From Flavobacterium sp. M31R6 (lineage in GTDB: Bacteria > Bacteroidota > Bacteroidia > Flavobacteriales > Flavobacteriaceae): 64,000 nt of DNA. Under the pieces are notes generated by a model that had not been told where the DNA came from, did not search any database, and was given only the letters and a program-made list of their open reading frames with translations. How positions within the stretch are numbered: the stretch's first letter is position 1; the number at the start of each line of letters is the position of its first letter. The stretch covers positions 186,001-250,000 of the forward strand of contig NZ_CP054141.1 of the NCBI RefSeq assembly GCF_013284035.1, given 5' to 3'. The translations under genes and the position numbers were made by a program. Below are positions 35,550-44,452 of this stretch, in pieces.

Positions 35550-36776
35550 TTAGATTAAGTTCTCAAAGGCGAAATCTAAATCTGTAGTGTTGAAATCTTC
35601 CAAATAAGTTTCAGTTGTTTTAATAGATTGATGTCCTAAGGCTTGCTTAATCATAACGGTATTGATACCTTTTTTTAAAGATATTGTTGCGAAGGTGTGT
35701 CTAGCAGTATAAAAAGTCACTTTGTTTTTAATACCACATTGGAGTGCAATAATGTTGAGAAGTTTTCCATAATAATTTAAAACACTTTTTTTTCTATCTC
35801 TCAATTCTTCTTTTGTGTATAGCTTTTCATCTTTGTCTAAAATTGGGAAAATATAATCGGTATCAAATGGTCGATAAATTTTAAAGTAGTTTAGAATAGT
35901 TTTCGTATAATTATTATTTGGAATTTTTACATTTAATTTTACTTGCGTTTTATTTCTAATATACGAAAAACTGCTTAAATCAACATCTTCCCATTTTAAC
36001 TCAGCTACATCTGTGAAATTCATGCCTCGGCAGTAAAAACTAAATAGATAAGCATACAATGCTTTCGCACCCTCTTTGTTTTCAGATATGTCATAGTCCA
36101 GTAATAGTTGTAAATCTTGTTTACTTAAAGCCTTCTTTACTTTACTGGATTTCAATTTTGAAATTATATAATCTTTAAAAGGATAAAATTCACTAGAAAC
36201 AATTTTAGATTTTATTGCTGAGTTATATATTGCTCTAATATTGCGCATATATACGCCAATACCACCATCGTTACAGTCATGAGCTCGTAAATGAGATTCA
36301 AAAGCTATTAGAAAATCGTAATTAATTTTTGTAAAATCGTAAGTTATAATTGTTGATCTAAATCTCATAAGAGCAGAAATGGTGTCACGATAGGAACAGC
36401 TTGAACTTATTTTTCCAGATTCTTTTAATTGAAGTTTTCTCTCCTCAAAATAAGCGATAAAGCTTAGTTTTTTAACTTCTTCAGGTCTAAATAAAGAGTC
36501 AAATGATTCAAGAGAATAGCTATGACCTTCCTCAATCATTTTATTTAATATTTTGGAAGCATCTTGTTTTATCGAATTTAATATTCGATTACATTGCAAA
36601 TAATTTGGGAATTTAGATGTAAATTCATTTGCTTTGTTGTTCCAAAATTTTGGTAATACATTGTAAGGGGTTTTGTAGAATTTCGATTTTCTGTTTATCG
36701 TTATTCTTAAATTAATTGGAAAAGTGCCATCATTAAGCATTGTTTTTTTTAGGATGATTTTTACACTAGCTTTCAT
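35550..36776 (-). CDS. Tyrosine-type integrase of the element
   Basis: This site-specific recombinase inserts and excises the element at the tRNA gene. I use the start MKASVKIILKK at 36774-36776 (408 residues), the typical opening of Bacteroidetes integrases; the longer frame to 36845 adds an unlikely Cys-rich leader. The arm-binding and core-binding domains span about 1-200. In the catalytic domain the first arginine lies in FYCRGMNFTDVAEL, the R-H pair in YTARHTFAT, and the nucleophile in LGHQSIKTTETYLEDF. The first box-II histidine is replaced by Tyr, which is common in this group. The gene lies 152 bases inside attR and reads inward. Confidence 0.95.
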   Translation of the reverse strand: MKASVKIILKKTMLNDGTFPINLRITINRKSKFYKTPYNVLPKFWNNKANEFTSKFPNYLQCNRILNSIKQDASKILNKMIEEGHSYSLESFDSLFRPEEVKKLSFIAYFEERKLQLKESGKISSSCSYRDTISALMRFRSTIITYDFTKINYDFLIAFESHLRAHDCNDGGIGVYMRNIRAIYNSAIKSKIVSSEFYPFKDYIISKLKSSKVKKALSKQDLQLLLDYDISENKEGAKALYAYLFSFYCRGMNFTDVAELKWEDVDLSSFSYIRNKTQVKLNVKIPNNNYTKTILNYFKIYRPFDTDYIFPILDKDEKLYTKEELRDRKKSVLNYYGKLLNIIALQCGIKNKVTFYTARHTFATISLKKGINTVMIKQALGHQSIKTTETYLEDFNTTDLDFAFENLI

Positions 36777-36928
36777 TTTTAATATTTTTAAAAGTTCAAC
36801 ATACGTACAACAAATGCATACATATTGTGAAGTAGGATGAAACAAAAATATTTTTTAAAAATGATAAATAGCTATAATACAGTAGCTTTGAAGCTAAATG
36901 CAATTAAATACAAACAATAATAGTCTAT

Positions 36929-36971
36929 CTCATAATCAGGTGGTCCCTGGTTCGAGCCCAGGTGGGACCAC
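36929..36971 (+). repeat. Right attachment site (attR)
   Basis: This is an exact copy of 4386-4428: the anticodon loop to the 3' end of the tRNA plus one base, without the 5' half. The gap 36777-37368 holds this site, the adjacent terminator and otherwise nothing that I can name. Confidence 0.93.
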
Positions 36972-36974
36972 AAA

Positions 36975-37012
36975 AAACCCCTCATATCGATTGATATTGA
37001 GGGGTTTATTTT
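36975..37012 (+). terminator. Native tRNA terminator, now displaced to the right of the element
   Basis: AAACCCCTCA pairs with TGAGGGGTTT, with extra pairs inside, followed by a long T run. It directly follows attR, as expected for the original terminator of the tRNA gene before insertion. Confidence 0.8.
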
Positions 37013-37368
37013 TTTTTAGAATCCACAAAGAGTCTTCTCTTATACACTTTAACCACAAAAACATACAATTCATCGTAATCCTGACTAGAAAATATCATAA
37101 GTACAAAAAAAACAGTAACTTAGTTGTAGTAATCACCCCAAGGTTACAAACAAGATCTACCTTGTTTTCTTGTAAGTATTAGATTAACTTTAGCTTAATA
37201 AAGTTAATTTTAACGTCAAAAGTATCATTTTATAGAATTATCGTTTGTCTCTCAAAAAATATATCTATAACTTCGCGGCATTAAATTATTTATATAGTGT
37301 TAGGAGTTTTAAATCAAAAAAGTTCTTTTATTATTTAATAAAAATGATTTATTACTTTATATAAATTT

Positions 37369-37575
37369 ATGAAAATTATCAAAAATAAATTTTTACTCTG
37401 CATTTTACTCCTCCTTACAGGAGTAAGCGGATATTGCGATGACCCACCTCCTCCAGAAGAAATCCCACCAGATTTACCAATTAATGAAAATATCAATATT
37501 TTACTATTTATAGCCTTGCTATTTGGTTTCTATATCATTTACAAACACATTCAAAACAAAAAAGCGTCAATTTAA
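37369..37575 (+). CDS. Small membrane protein with signal peptide and Pro-rich linker
   Basis: The 68-residue protein has a signal peptide (about 1-23), a short Pro/Glu/Asp stretch (DDPPPPEEIPPDLP), one membrane helix (about 43-60) and a basic tail. Small proteins of this layout are common in flavobacteria (from memory), with no known function. Its stop lies within a palindromic terminator. It is the first gene to the right of the element. Confidence 0.7.
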   Translation: MKIIKNKFLLCILLLLTGVSGYCDDPPPPEEIPPDLPINENINILLFIALLFGFYIIYKHIQNKKASI

Positions 37576-37591
37576 ATTGACGCTTTTTTTA
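37560..37591. terminator. Palindromic terminator overlapping the small gene's stop
   Basis: AAAGCGTCAATTT is followed by its complement AAATTGACGCTTT and a T run. It can serve both the small membrane-protein gene and ribE, which converge here. Confidence 0.8.
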
Positions 37592-37609
37592 TACCAGCTA
37601 AATTGCAGT

Positions 37610-38197
37610 TTATTTATTCCCATATAACCTGGAAACATACTTCCCAATTACATCAAATTCCAAATTTACTTTGGTTCCAACAACAAACGAATTAAAATTA
37701 GTATGTTCGTGTGTATAAGGTATAATTGCTACGCTAAAATTACTTTTACCTGAATCCACTACAGTCAAGCTAACCCCATTTACTGTAATAGAACCTTTTT
37801 CTATTGTAATATTTTGCAAAGCAGAATCATACTCAAAGGTATAAAACCAACTTCCATTAGTTTCTTTAACCAAAACACAAGTACCTATCTGGTCGACATG
37901 ACCTTGTACAATATGCCCATCCAGGCGATCCCCTAATTTCATCGCTCTTTCCAGATTAACACTGTCCCCTACCTTCCAACTTGAAATATTGGTCTTATTT
38001 ATAGTTTCCCCTATTGCAGTAACCGTATAATGATGCCCTTCTATGGCAACCACTGTTAAGCATATTCCGTTATGAGCAACACTCTGATCGATTTTCAACT
38101 CTCCCGTTATCGAAGATTCAACAGTAACATGAATATTATCCTGCTCTTTTTTAACTTCTTGGACAATCCCAAGTGTTTCAATAATTCCTGTAAACAT
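37610..38197 (-). CDS. ribE: Riboflavin synthase (alpha subunit type)
   Basis: This enzyme dismutates two molecules of 6,7-dimethyl-8-ribityllumazine into riboflavin and its pyrimidine precursor. The 195-residue protein shows the internal duplication of the lumazine-binding fold. Each half has a related signature: SVAHNGICLTVVAIEG in the first and GSITVNGVSLTVVDSG in the second. The start MFTGIIETLG is diagnostic. It is divergent from pdxA. No FMN riboswitch is visible in the 61-base gap. Confidence 0.95.
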   Translation of the reverse strand: MFTGIIETLGIVQEVKKEQDNIHVTVESSITGELKIDQSVAHNGICLTVVAIEGHHYTVTAIGETINKTNISSWKVGDSVNLERAMKLGDRLDGHIVQGHVDQIGTCVLVKETNGSWFYTFEYDSALQNITIEKGSITVNGVSLTVVDSGKSNFSVAIIPYTHEHTNFNSFVVGTKVNLEFDVIGKYVSRLYGNK

Positions 38198-38214
38198 TTC
38201 TTATTTTATTTTAC

Positions 38215-38222
38215 TAAATTTG
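38215..38222 (+). promoter_or_regulatory. -7 promoter element for pdxA
   Basis: TAAATTTG matches TAnnTTTG and lies 36 bases before the pdxA start, in the ribE-pdxA divergent gap. Confidence 0.55.
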
Positions 38223-38258
38223 CACTTCAAAATTAGCAATAAATAACTAGAGGACATT

Positions 38259-39305
38259 ATGAAAAAAGCAGAAAATATAATCGTAGGAATTTCAATAGGA
38301 GATTTAAACGGTATTGGAAGCGAAGTCATTCTAAAAACATTCGAAGACTCTCGCATGTTAGAATTATGCACTCCTGTTATCTTTGCCAACGTAAAGATAC
38401 TTTCGTTCGTCAGAAAGAATTTTGAATCCACTGTCGCCTTACACGGTATCGACAAATTGGATCAAATTGTGATCGGCAAAGTCAACGTCTTCAATCTTTG
38501 GAGAGAAGGAATTGATTTAAACCTTGGAACAAATGATGAAAAAGTAGGTGAATATGCTATAAAATCATTCGTAGCCGCCACCAAAGCACTAAAAGAAGGC
38601 GTTATAGACGTATTGGTCACAGCACCTATAAATAAATACAACATTCAATCAGAAGAGTTCAAATTCCCAGGACATACTGATTATTTAAACCAAGAACTAG
38701 AAGGTGATGCCCTAATGTTAATGGTGCAAGACAACCTAAGAGTTGGTTTATTAACAGATCACATTCCTATTAATGAAGTGGCTTCACATTTAACCGAAGA
38801 GTTAATCTTTAAGAAAATCGAAACCATCAATCGAACTTTGATTCAGGATTTTAGCATCAACAAACCCAAAATTGCCGTATTGGGACTTAATCCACATTGC
38901 GGAGATGGCGGAGTTATTGGAACCGAAGATGACACTGTATTGAAACCCGCATTGAAAAAATTATTCGAAAAAGGAACTTTAGTTTTTGGCCCTTTCCCGG
39001 CAGACGGTTTCTTCGGCAGCAATCAATATGAAAAATATGATGCTGTTATTGCAACCTATCACGATCAAGGCTTAATACCTTTCAAAACATTATCATTTGG
39101 TAATGGAGTAAACTATACCGCTGGGTTGAACAAAATAAGAACTTCCCCAGATCATGGAACTGCTTATGATATTGCCGGAAAAAATATAGCCGACTATAAT
39201 TCTTTCAAAGAGGCTGTTTATCTTGCTATTGATGTGTATAATTCAAGAAATCAATACGCGGAAATCAGCGAGAAGCCTTTAAAAACAAAAGAAAAACAGT
39301 TATAA
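38259..39305 (+). CDS. pdxA: 4-hydroxythreonine-4-phosphate dehydrogenase
   Basis: PdxA oxidises 4-phosphohydroxy-L-threonine in pyridoxal phosphate synthesis, using NAD+ and a divalent metal. The 348-residue length fits. GISIGDLNGIGSEV is the N-terminal nucleotide-binding start, FPGHTDYL gives a metal-binding histidine, LNPHCGDGG a second, and ATYHDQGLIPFK a third with the substrate-binding region. It leads the rightward run toward the fatty-acid genes but has a separate promoter. Confidence 0.95.
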   Translation: MKKAENIIVGISIGDLNGIGSEVILKTFEDSRMLELCTPVIFANVKILSFVRKNFESTVALHGIDKLDQIVIGKVNVFNLWREGIDLNLGTNDEKVGEYAIKSFVAATKALKEGVIDVLVTAPINKYNIQSEEFKFPGHTDYLNQELEGDALMLMVQDNLRVGLLTDHIPINEVASHLTEELIFKKIETINRTLIQDFSINKPKIAVLGLNPHCGDGGVIGTEDDTVLKPALKKLFEKGTLVFGPFPADGFFGSNQYEKYDAVIATYHDQGLIPFKTLSFGNGVNYTAGLNKIRTSPDHGTAYDIAGKNIADYNSFKEAVYLAIDVYNSRNQYAEISEKPLKTKEKQL

Positions 39306-39348
39306 ACAAAAAAAGGTGAATAACATTATTAGATTTCCAATTATTTTA

Positions 39349-39356
39349 TATCTTTG
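39349..39356 (+). promoter_or_regulatory. -7 promoter element for the DUF177-rpmF-fab-acc run
   Basis: TATCTTTG matches TAnnTTTG and lies 34 bases before the chosen DUF177 start at 39390. This also argues against the TTG start at 39354, which falls inside the box. Confidence 0.6.
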
Positions 39357-39389
39357 CACTCCCGAAGTTTAGGGCAAATTGTTGTTGAA

Positions 39390-39938
39390 ATGAGCAAGAC
39401 AAAAGAATATGTAATTCCTTTCGTAGGATTGAAGCTAGGGAAACACAAATTTGAGTATCAAATTAATAATGCGTTCTTTGAAATCTTTGATTATAACGAA
39501 TTTCAAAATTCAGATATCAAAGTAAATGTAGTTTTAGACAAAAAAAGCAACTTATTAGAGATTAGCTTCAAACATCAAGGAACCGTCAACGTACCTTGCG
39601 ATCTTACAAACGAAGATTTTGATTTACCAATTAAAGGTAAAATAAAATTAATTGTTCGATTTGGAGATAGTTATAATAATGACAATGAAGAGTTGTTAAT
39701 ATTGCCTTTCGGAGAATTTGAAATAGACATCACTCAATATATATATGAGATGATTGTACTTTCAGTACCCTTAAGAAGGGTGCATCCAGGAATAAAGGAT
39801 GGCAGTTTAAACACAGAAGCTTTGACGAAACTGAAAGAATTGACAATTAAAGAGCAGAAGAAAGAAAAAGAAGAAGAAAAAGAAGAGAATATAGACCCAC
39901 GTTGGGACAAATTAAAGCAACTATTAACGGATAAATAA
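39390..39938 (+). CDS. DUF177 (YceD-like) protein
   Basis: This 182-residue protein belongs to the DUF177/YceD family, which is almost always encoded directly upstream of rpmF and is linked to 23S rRNA or ribosome maturation. The start MSKTKEYVIPFVGLKLGKHKFEY is chosen; the longer frame from TTG 39354 overlaps the promoter. The core VNVPCDLTNEDFDLPIKGK holds one cysteine of the usual metal-like pair. The C-terminus is a charged KEKEEEKEE stretch. It lies 10 bases before rpmF. Confidence 0.88.
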   Translation: MSKTKEYVIPFVGLKLGKHKFEYQINNAFFEIFDYNEFQNSDIKVNVVLDKKSNLLEISFKHQGTVNVPCDLTNEDFDLPIKGKIKLIVRFGDSYNNDNEELLILPFGEFEIDITQYIYEMIVLSVPLRRVHPGIKDGSLNTEALTKLKELTIKEQKKEKEEEKEENIDPRWDKLKQLLTDK

Positions 39939-39947
39939 TATAGTAAA

Positions 39948-40145
39948 ATGGCACATCCAAAGAGAAAAATCTCGAAAACTAGAAGAGACAAAAGAAGAAC
40001 ACATTACAAAGCTACTGTAGCTCAAATCGCCACATGTCCAATTACTGGAGAAGCACATTTATACCACAGAGCTTACTGGCATGAAGGAAAAATGTACTAC
40101 AGAGGACAAGTTGTTATCGATAAATCTGTCGTAGCTCTTGCTTAA
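39948..40145 (+). CDS. rpmF: 50S ribosomal protein L32
   Basis: This small 65-residue ribosomal protein begins [20 protein letters not shown], the hallmark of bacteroidal L32, with [16 protein letters not shown] in the middle. The usual four-cysteine zinc finger is reduced to one visible cysteine, so this is a zinc-independent form. It sits between DUF177 and fabH, which is the classic order, and ends at a strong terminator. Confidence 0.95.
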   Translation: MAHPKRKISKTRRDKRRTHYKATVAQIATCPITGEAHLYHRAYWHEGKMYYRGQVVIDKSVVALA

Positions 40146-40168
40146 TACGTTTTTGTAAATAATACTGG

Positions 40169-40196
40169 AACTCTCACTTCGTGAGAGTTTTTTTTG
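40169..40196 (+). terminator. Terminator after rpmF
   Basis: AACTCTCAC and GTGAGAGTT pair perfectly around TTC and run into eight Ts. It partly separates the DUF177-rpmF pair from fabH. Confidence 0.9.
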
Positions 40197-40317
40197 TTGT
40201 TTATAATTTCCTTAAATAAGAAAACTTAAAACTATTAGTTTAGTTTTTTTATTGTAATTTTAGAGACTTTTAAAAATTTTGCAAATGGCAACATTTGGCA
40301 ATAAATAATCGCATATA

Positions 40318-41316
40318 ATGAGTACAATTACAGCCGCAATTACCGCAGTTGGTGGTTATGTTCCGGACTTTGTTCTTTCAAACAAAGTTCTCGAAACTAT
40401 GGTCGATACAAATGATGAATGGATAACCACACGCACCGGAATTAAAGAAAGAAGAATACTGAAAGATGCCGATAAAGGAACTTCTTTTCTTGCTATAAAA
40501 GCTGCAGAAGATTTAATAGCAAAAGCAAACATTGACCCTCTCGAGATAGATTTAATTTTAATGGCAACTGCAACTGCAGACATGCCAGTAGCCTCTACAG
40601 GTGTATATGTAGCAACCGCAATTGGAGCAACAAATGCATTCGCTTATGACTTACAAGCCGCTTGTTCTAGTTTCCTTTACGGAATGTCAACAGCAGCTGC
40701 TTATATCCAATCTGGAAGATACAAAAAAGTGCTACTTATAGGTGCCGATAAAATGTCTTCAATTGTAGATTATAAAGACAGAGCAACTTGCATTATTTTT
40801 GGAGATGGCGCAGGAGCTGTTTTGTTTGAACCAAATTATGAAGGTTACGGCTTACAAGATGAATACTTACGAAGTGATGGTGTTGGTCGTGATTTCTTGA
40901 AAATTCCAGCTGGAGGTTCCCTTCTTCCAACAACTATGGAAACCGTAAATGACAACAAGCACAATATCATTCAAGATGGAAAAACCGTTTTTAAATATGC
41001 GGTTACCAATATGGCAGATGCAAGTGAATTGATTCTTAAAAGAAACAATTTGACTAATGAAGATGTGAATTGGTTAGTACCACACCAAGCTAACAAACGT
41101 ATTATTGACGCTACAGCTCATCGAATGAACTTAGAAGATGCCAAAGTATTGATGAATATTGAAAAATATGGAAATACAACTTCGGCTACATTACCTTTAG
41201 TACTATACGATTTTGAACATGTTTTCAAAAAAGGAGACACTATCATTTTCGCTGCTTTTGGCGGCGGTTTTACCTGGGGATCCATTTACCTAACTTGGGC
41301 TTACGATAAAAAATAA
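40318..41316 (+). CDS. fabH: Beta-ketoacyl-ACP synthase III
   Basis: FabH starts fatty-acid synthesis by condensing acetyl-CoA or branched acyl-CoA with malonyl-ACP. The 332-residue thiolase-fold protein has the active cysteine C116 in LQAACSSFLYG. The catalytic histidine is in WLVPHQANKRI and the asparagine is in MNIEKYGNTTSA. Bacteroidetes use it to make branched fatty acids. It is followed by accB and accC in the same direction. Confidence 0.96.
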   Translation: MSTITAAITAVGGYVPDFVLSNKVLETMVDTNDEWITTRTGIKERRILKDADKGTSFLAIKAAEDLIAKANIDPLEIDLILMATATADMPVASTGVYVATAIGATNAFAYDLQAACSSFLYGMSTAAAYIQSGRYKKVLLIGADKMSSIVDYKDRATCIIFGDGAGAVLFEPNYEGYGLQDEYLRSDGVGRDFLKIPAGGSLLPTTMETVNDNKHNIIQDGKTVFKYAVTNMADASELILKRNNLTNEDVNWLVPHQANKRIIDATAHRMNLEDAKVLMNIEKYGNTTSATLPLVLYDFEHVFKKGDTIIFAAFGGGFTWGSIYLTWAYDKK

Positions 41317-41338
41317 AATAAACTAAAAAGAAATAATT

Positions 41339-41818
41339 ATGGATTTAAAAGAAATTCAAAATCTAATCAAATTTGTAGCAAATTCAGGTGTTGCAGAAGT
41401 AAAATTAGAAATGGATGATGTTAAAATCACCATCAGAACTACTTTAGAAGGAAACGTTACCGAAGCAACTTATGTACAACAATTACCTGTACAAAACGCT
41501 CTTCCTCAAGCTGCCGCTCCACAACAAATAGCTCCTGTTGCTGCTGCCCCAGAAGCTCCAGTAGTAGAAAACGCACATTATGTTACTATAAAATCACCAA
41601 TTATTGGTACTTTTTACAGAAAGCCTTCTCCTGACAAACCAATGTTTGTTGAAGTGGGTAAAACAATTGCTAAAGGTGATGTTCTTTGTGTTATTGAAGC
41701 GATGAAATTATTCAATGAAATTGAATCTGAAATATCTGGTAAAATTGTAAAAATATTGGTAGACGATATGTCTCCAGTAGAATTTGACCAACCTTTATTC
41801 TTAGTAGATCCATCATAA
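41339..41818 (+). CDS. accB: Biotin carboxyl carrier protein of acetyl-CoA carboxylase
   Basis: This carrier holds biotin that AccC carboxylates before malonyl-CoA is made. The 159-residue protein has an N-terminal domain (1-70), an Ala/Pro-rich linker (about 60-80) and a biotinyl domain ending in [12 protein letters not shown], with the biotinylated lysine K123. It follows fabH by 22 bases. Confidence 0.96.
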   Translation: MDLKEIQNLIKFVANSGVAEVKLEMDDVKITIRTTLEGNVTEATYVQQLPVQNALPQAAAPQQIAPVAAAPEAPVVENAHYVTIKSPIIGTFYRKPSPDKPMFVEVGKTIAKGDVLCVIEAMKLFNEIESEISGKIVKILVDDMSPVEFDQPLFLVDPS

Positions 41819-41820
41819 GA

Positions 41821-41900
41821 AATTTTGAATGATGAATTTTGAATGATGAATTTATCTCATTCAAATAATTTAAAATTTATAATTTATAATTTACAATTTC
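41821..41900. repeat. Short tandem repeats in the accB-accC gap
   Basis: TTTTGAATGATGAA-type units repeat and are followed by AATTTATAATTTA units. Such low-complexity spacers are common in flavobacteria (from memory). They lie within what is probably one transcript. Confidence 0.5.
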
Positions 41901-41906
41901 AAGAAG

Positions 41907-43253
41907 ATGTTTAAAAAAATACTAATAGCAAATAGAGGAGAGATAGCACTACGTGTCATTCGAACTTGTAGAGAAATGGGTATCAAAACGGTAGCTGTTT
42001 ATTCTACTGCAGATGCCGAAAGCTTGCACGTGAAATTTGCTGATGAGGCCGTTTGTATCGGACCACCTCCAAGTAACCTATCTTATTTAAAGATGTCCAA
42101 TATTATTGCCGCTGCCGAAATCACAAACGCAGATGCAATTCACCCTGGTTACGGATTCCTTTCTGAGAATGCAAAGTTTTCTAAAATTTGTCAAGAACAC
42201 AATATAAAATTCATCGGTGCATCTCCAGAAATGATTGACAGAATGGGTGATAAAGCTTCTGCAAAAGCCACGATGATCGAAGCTGGAGTTCCTTGTGTAC
42301 CAGGTTCAGTTGGAATCTTAGAATCTTTTGAACAAGCAGCAGAATTAGCCAATAAATTTGGATATCCTGTAATGTTAAAAGCAACTGCCGGTGGTGGAGG
42401 TAAAGGAATGAGAGCTGTTTGGGCTCCAGAAGATTTACTAAAAGCATGGGAAGGTGCGCGTCAAGAATCAGCAGCCGCTTTCGGAAACGACGGAATGTAC
42501 CTTGAAAAATTAATTGAAGAGCCACGTCATATCGAAATCCAAGTTGTTGGTGATTCATACGGTAAAGCATGTCACCTTTCAGAAAGAGACTGCTCTGTTC
42601 AACGTCGTCATCAAAAATTGACCGAGGAAACTCCTTCTCCTTTCATGACCGACGAATTGCGTACAAAAATGGGCGAAGCAGCTGTAAAAGCAGCAGAATA
42701 CATAAAATACGAAGGTGCTGGAACTGTAGAATTTTTGGTTGACAAACACAGAAACTTTTACTTCATGGAAATGAACACTCGTATCCAAGTAGAGCACCCT
42801 ATTACAGAACAAGTTGTTGATTATGACTTAATCCGTGAGCAAATCCTAGTAGCTGCCGGTGTGCCAATTTCCGGTAGAAACTATCTTCCACAATTGCATG
42901 CTATCGAATGCCGTATCAATGCTGAAGATCCTTATAACGACTTCAGACCGTCTCCAGGAAAAATCACTACGCTACATATGCCAGGTGGTCACGGAGTACG
43001 TCTTGATACACACGTGTATTCAGGTTATACGATTCCGCCAAATTACGATTCGATGATTGCCAAATTAATTACTACAGCCCAAACTCGTGAAGAAGCTATC
43101 AGTAAAATGAGAAGAGCATTAGACGAATTCGTAATCGAAGGTATCAAAACTACCATTCCATTCCACAGACAGTTGATGGATGATGCCAGATACATCGCAG
43201 GGGATTACACCACTGCCTTCATGGACGATTTCAAAATGAACGACCCCGAATAA
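41907..43253 (+). CDS. accC: Biotin carboxylase subunit of acetyl-CoA carboxylase
   Basis: AccC is an ATP-grasp enzyme that carboxylates biotin on AccB. The 448-residue length is normal. It starts [20 protein letters not shown], has the glycine-rich ATP loop [13 protein letters not shown] near residues 160-172, and the catalytic [16 protein letters not shown] region. It closes with the usual biotin-carboxylase C-terminal domain. The operon ends at the hairpin at 43271. Confidence 0.97.
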   Translation: MFKKILIANRGEIALRVIRTCREMGIKTVAVYSTADAESLHVKFADEAVCIGPPPSNLSYLKMSNIIAAAEITNADAIHPGYGFLSENAKFSKICQEHNIKFIGASPEMIDRMGDKASAKATMIEAGVPCVPGSVGILESFEQAAELANKFGYPVMLKATAGGGGKGMRAVWAPEDLLKAWEGARQESAAAFGNDGMYLEKLIEEPRHIEIQVVGDSYGKACHLSERDCSVQRRHQKLTEETPSPFMTDELRTKMGEAAVKAAEYIKYEGAGTVEFLVDKHRNFYFMEMNTRIQVEHPITEQVVDYDLIREQILVAAGVPISGRNYLPQLHAIECRINAEDPYNDFRPSPGKITTLHMPGGHGVRLDTHVYSGYTIPPNYDSMIAKLITTAQTREEAISKMRRALDEFVIEGIKTTIPFHRQLMDDARYIAGDYTTAFMDDFKMNDPE

Positions 43254-43270
43254 ATTAATTCAAATATCCA

Positions 43271-43303
43271 ATCCCATTCTCTCAACAGAATGGGATTTTT
43301 TTT
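43271..43303 (+). terminator. Terminator after accC
   Basis: ATCCCATTCT and AGAATGGGAT pair perfectly around CTCAAC and are followed by a T run. Confidence 0.92.
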
Positions 43304-43345
43304 GGCCTTATACCAACCAGAACAATTCTCTTTAAAAAGTATTAT

Positions 43346-43455
43346 GGCGTGCCACCATCTAGAAAAAGGGCTATATACTTTGTCGTCATTGCCCTTTTTC
43401 TAGCTGCTGTCAGGCTATCCGCGCTACTTCGGTAGCTTGCTACTATCCTTCACGC
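43346..43455. repeat. Dispersed intergenic element, related to 518-658
   Basis: The ends are GGCGTG and CTTCACGC. Inside, AGAAAAAGGGC (43361-43371) pairs perfectly with GCCCTTTTTCT (43391-43401). The gap 43254-43720 holds this element, the accC terminator and nothing else that I can name. Confidence 0.6.
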
Positions 43456-43720
43456 GGCATTACCGAAACACTAGATGTTTAGTTATTCTAACCCGTTTTC
43501 TTTAACCTGTTAGGTATGATTTGCCAATTATTAAGAAAGGTTTTAATGCCAAACAGAAAAGACGCGAACGGAAGTAATAAATTACACCAGAATTGATTTG
43601 AAATCCATTCTATTAAAAAAATAAACGGTATGTTTGTCAGACAAAGCTCCTTAAATTTGAGTAGGTATGTACTATTGTTACTTATATATACTAATTGTGT
43701 GTAATTATAAAACCAAAAAT

Positions 43721-44221
43721 ATGAATAGAATAAAATTGATGTTAATGATGCTTTTATGCTTGCCAAATTTTATTTTTTGCCAAGATATTATAGATTACTC
43801 TAAAGTAAAAACAAATTCTGGGGAAGTAAAAATTCCAGGAAATTGGGAGCAATTAAATAAAGCAGATGACTCTGGTCAAACTTATCTAAAAAACAAAGAT
43901 GGAGTAATTATAGCAATTGCTCAAAATCCTAAAAAAGCATATCCTTTTTTTAAAAGCAATGAATCAGATTTTGAAAACGTAAAATTGTTTTACACATGGG
44001 ATTCAGACTATTATAAAGAGAATAAATTCAAAACAGAAAAGATTAAAGAAAATACTGAATTAGAATATATAATTTGGAAATATAATGACAAGAAACTCGA
44101 TAATGTATTTCTATTCGGTTCGACTAAAAATAATTTTTTAAATCTTCTTGTTTATACTAATAATTGGAGTGAAGTTGAAAAGATAATTTTTTTAGAAAAT
44201 CTATATAAATTAAATAAATAA
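43721..44221 (+). CDS. Secreted hypothetical protein
   Basis: The 166-residue protein starts MNRIKLMLMMLLCLPNFIFCQ, a clear signal peptide ending near residue 21. A longer frame from 43667 would place an odd Tyr/Cys-rich leader before it, so I reject that start. The mature part is mixed strand and helix with no domain that I recognise. It stands alone, probably periplasmic or secreted. Confidence 0.7.
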   Translation: MNRIKLMLMMLLCLPNFIFCQDIIDYSKVKTNSGEVKIPGNWEQLNKADDSGQTYLKNKDGVIIAIAQNPKKAYPFFKSNESDFENVKLFYTWDSDYYKENKFKTEKIKENTELEYIIWKYNDKKLDNVFLFGSTKNNFLNLLVYTNNWSEVEKIIFLENLYKLNK

Positions 44222-44235
44222 CTACATACAACATC

Positions 44236-44345
44236 TATTACAACGGATTTGGGCAATTGGCTTAATGGAAAGTTAGTTTTGTATTTGAACGTTTTGGCAA
44301 ATCCGAATAATAGGCATAATTTAACACCAAACCCGCTGTAGTAAC
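44236..44345. repeat. Intergenic inverted repeat
   Basis: CGGATTTG (44244-44251) pairs with CAAATCCG (44298-44305), inside a wider TACAACGG...CCGCTGTAG frame. It looks like a short dispersed flavobacterial repeat, but no second copy was seen in this window. Confidence 0.4.
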
Positions 44346-44452
44346 AAATTGCTATAGGCAATACGAAATGAGAGGAATAACAAATTTTTATTACAGAAAC
44401 AATTTTCGAATTTAATTATAGATTGTGATGATAGGCACAACAAAAAAACTAA

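Larger units (their letters stand above)
4386..36971. mobile_element. Integrative mobilizable element with defence cargo, about 32.5 kb
   Basis: The element is bounded by exact 43-bp direct repeats made of a tRNA 3' half. A tyrosine integrase gene lies just inside the right end. An excisionase-like HTH gene, a VapE-like helicase gene, a primase gene and a relaxase pair lie near the left end. No type IV secretion genes are visible, so it is mobilizable rather than self-transmissible. About 25 kb of cargo consists largely of probable anti-phage genes. The interior is mosaic in base composition: most of it is poorer in G+C than the flanks, while parts of the type IIG gene and a tract at 34590-35220 are clearly richer. 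Confidence 0.9.

Noticed and set aside
36777..36845. Longer integrase start with 23 extra residues
   Set aside because: The leader is Cys/Tyr-rich and unlike family members; MKASVKIILKK is the usual opening.
4386..36971. Self-transmissible conjugative element
   Set aside because: No Tra/VirB-type secretion genes or coupling ATPase are visible; only a relaxase pair is present. HerA is paired with SIR2 and is not a coupling protein here.
36898..37182. 94-codon frame across attR
   Set aside because: It reads through tRNA-derived sequence and a terminator, so it is chance.
37610..38258. FMN riboswitch upstream of ribE
   Set aside because: The ribE-pdxA gap is only 61 bases and lacks the conserved RFN stems.
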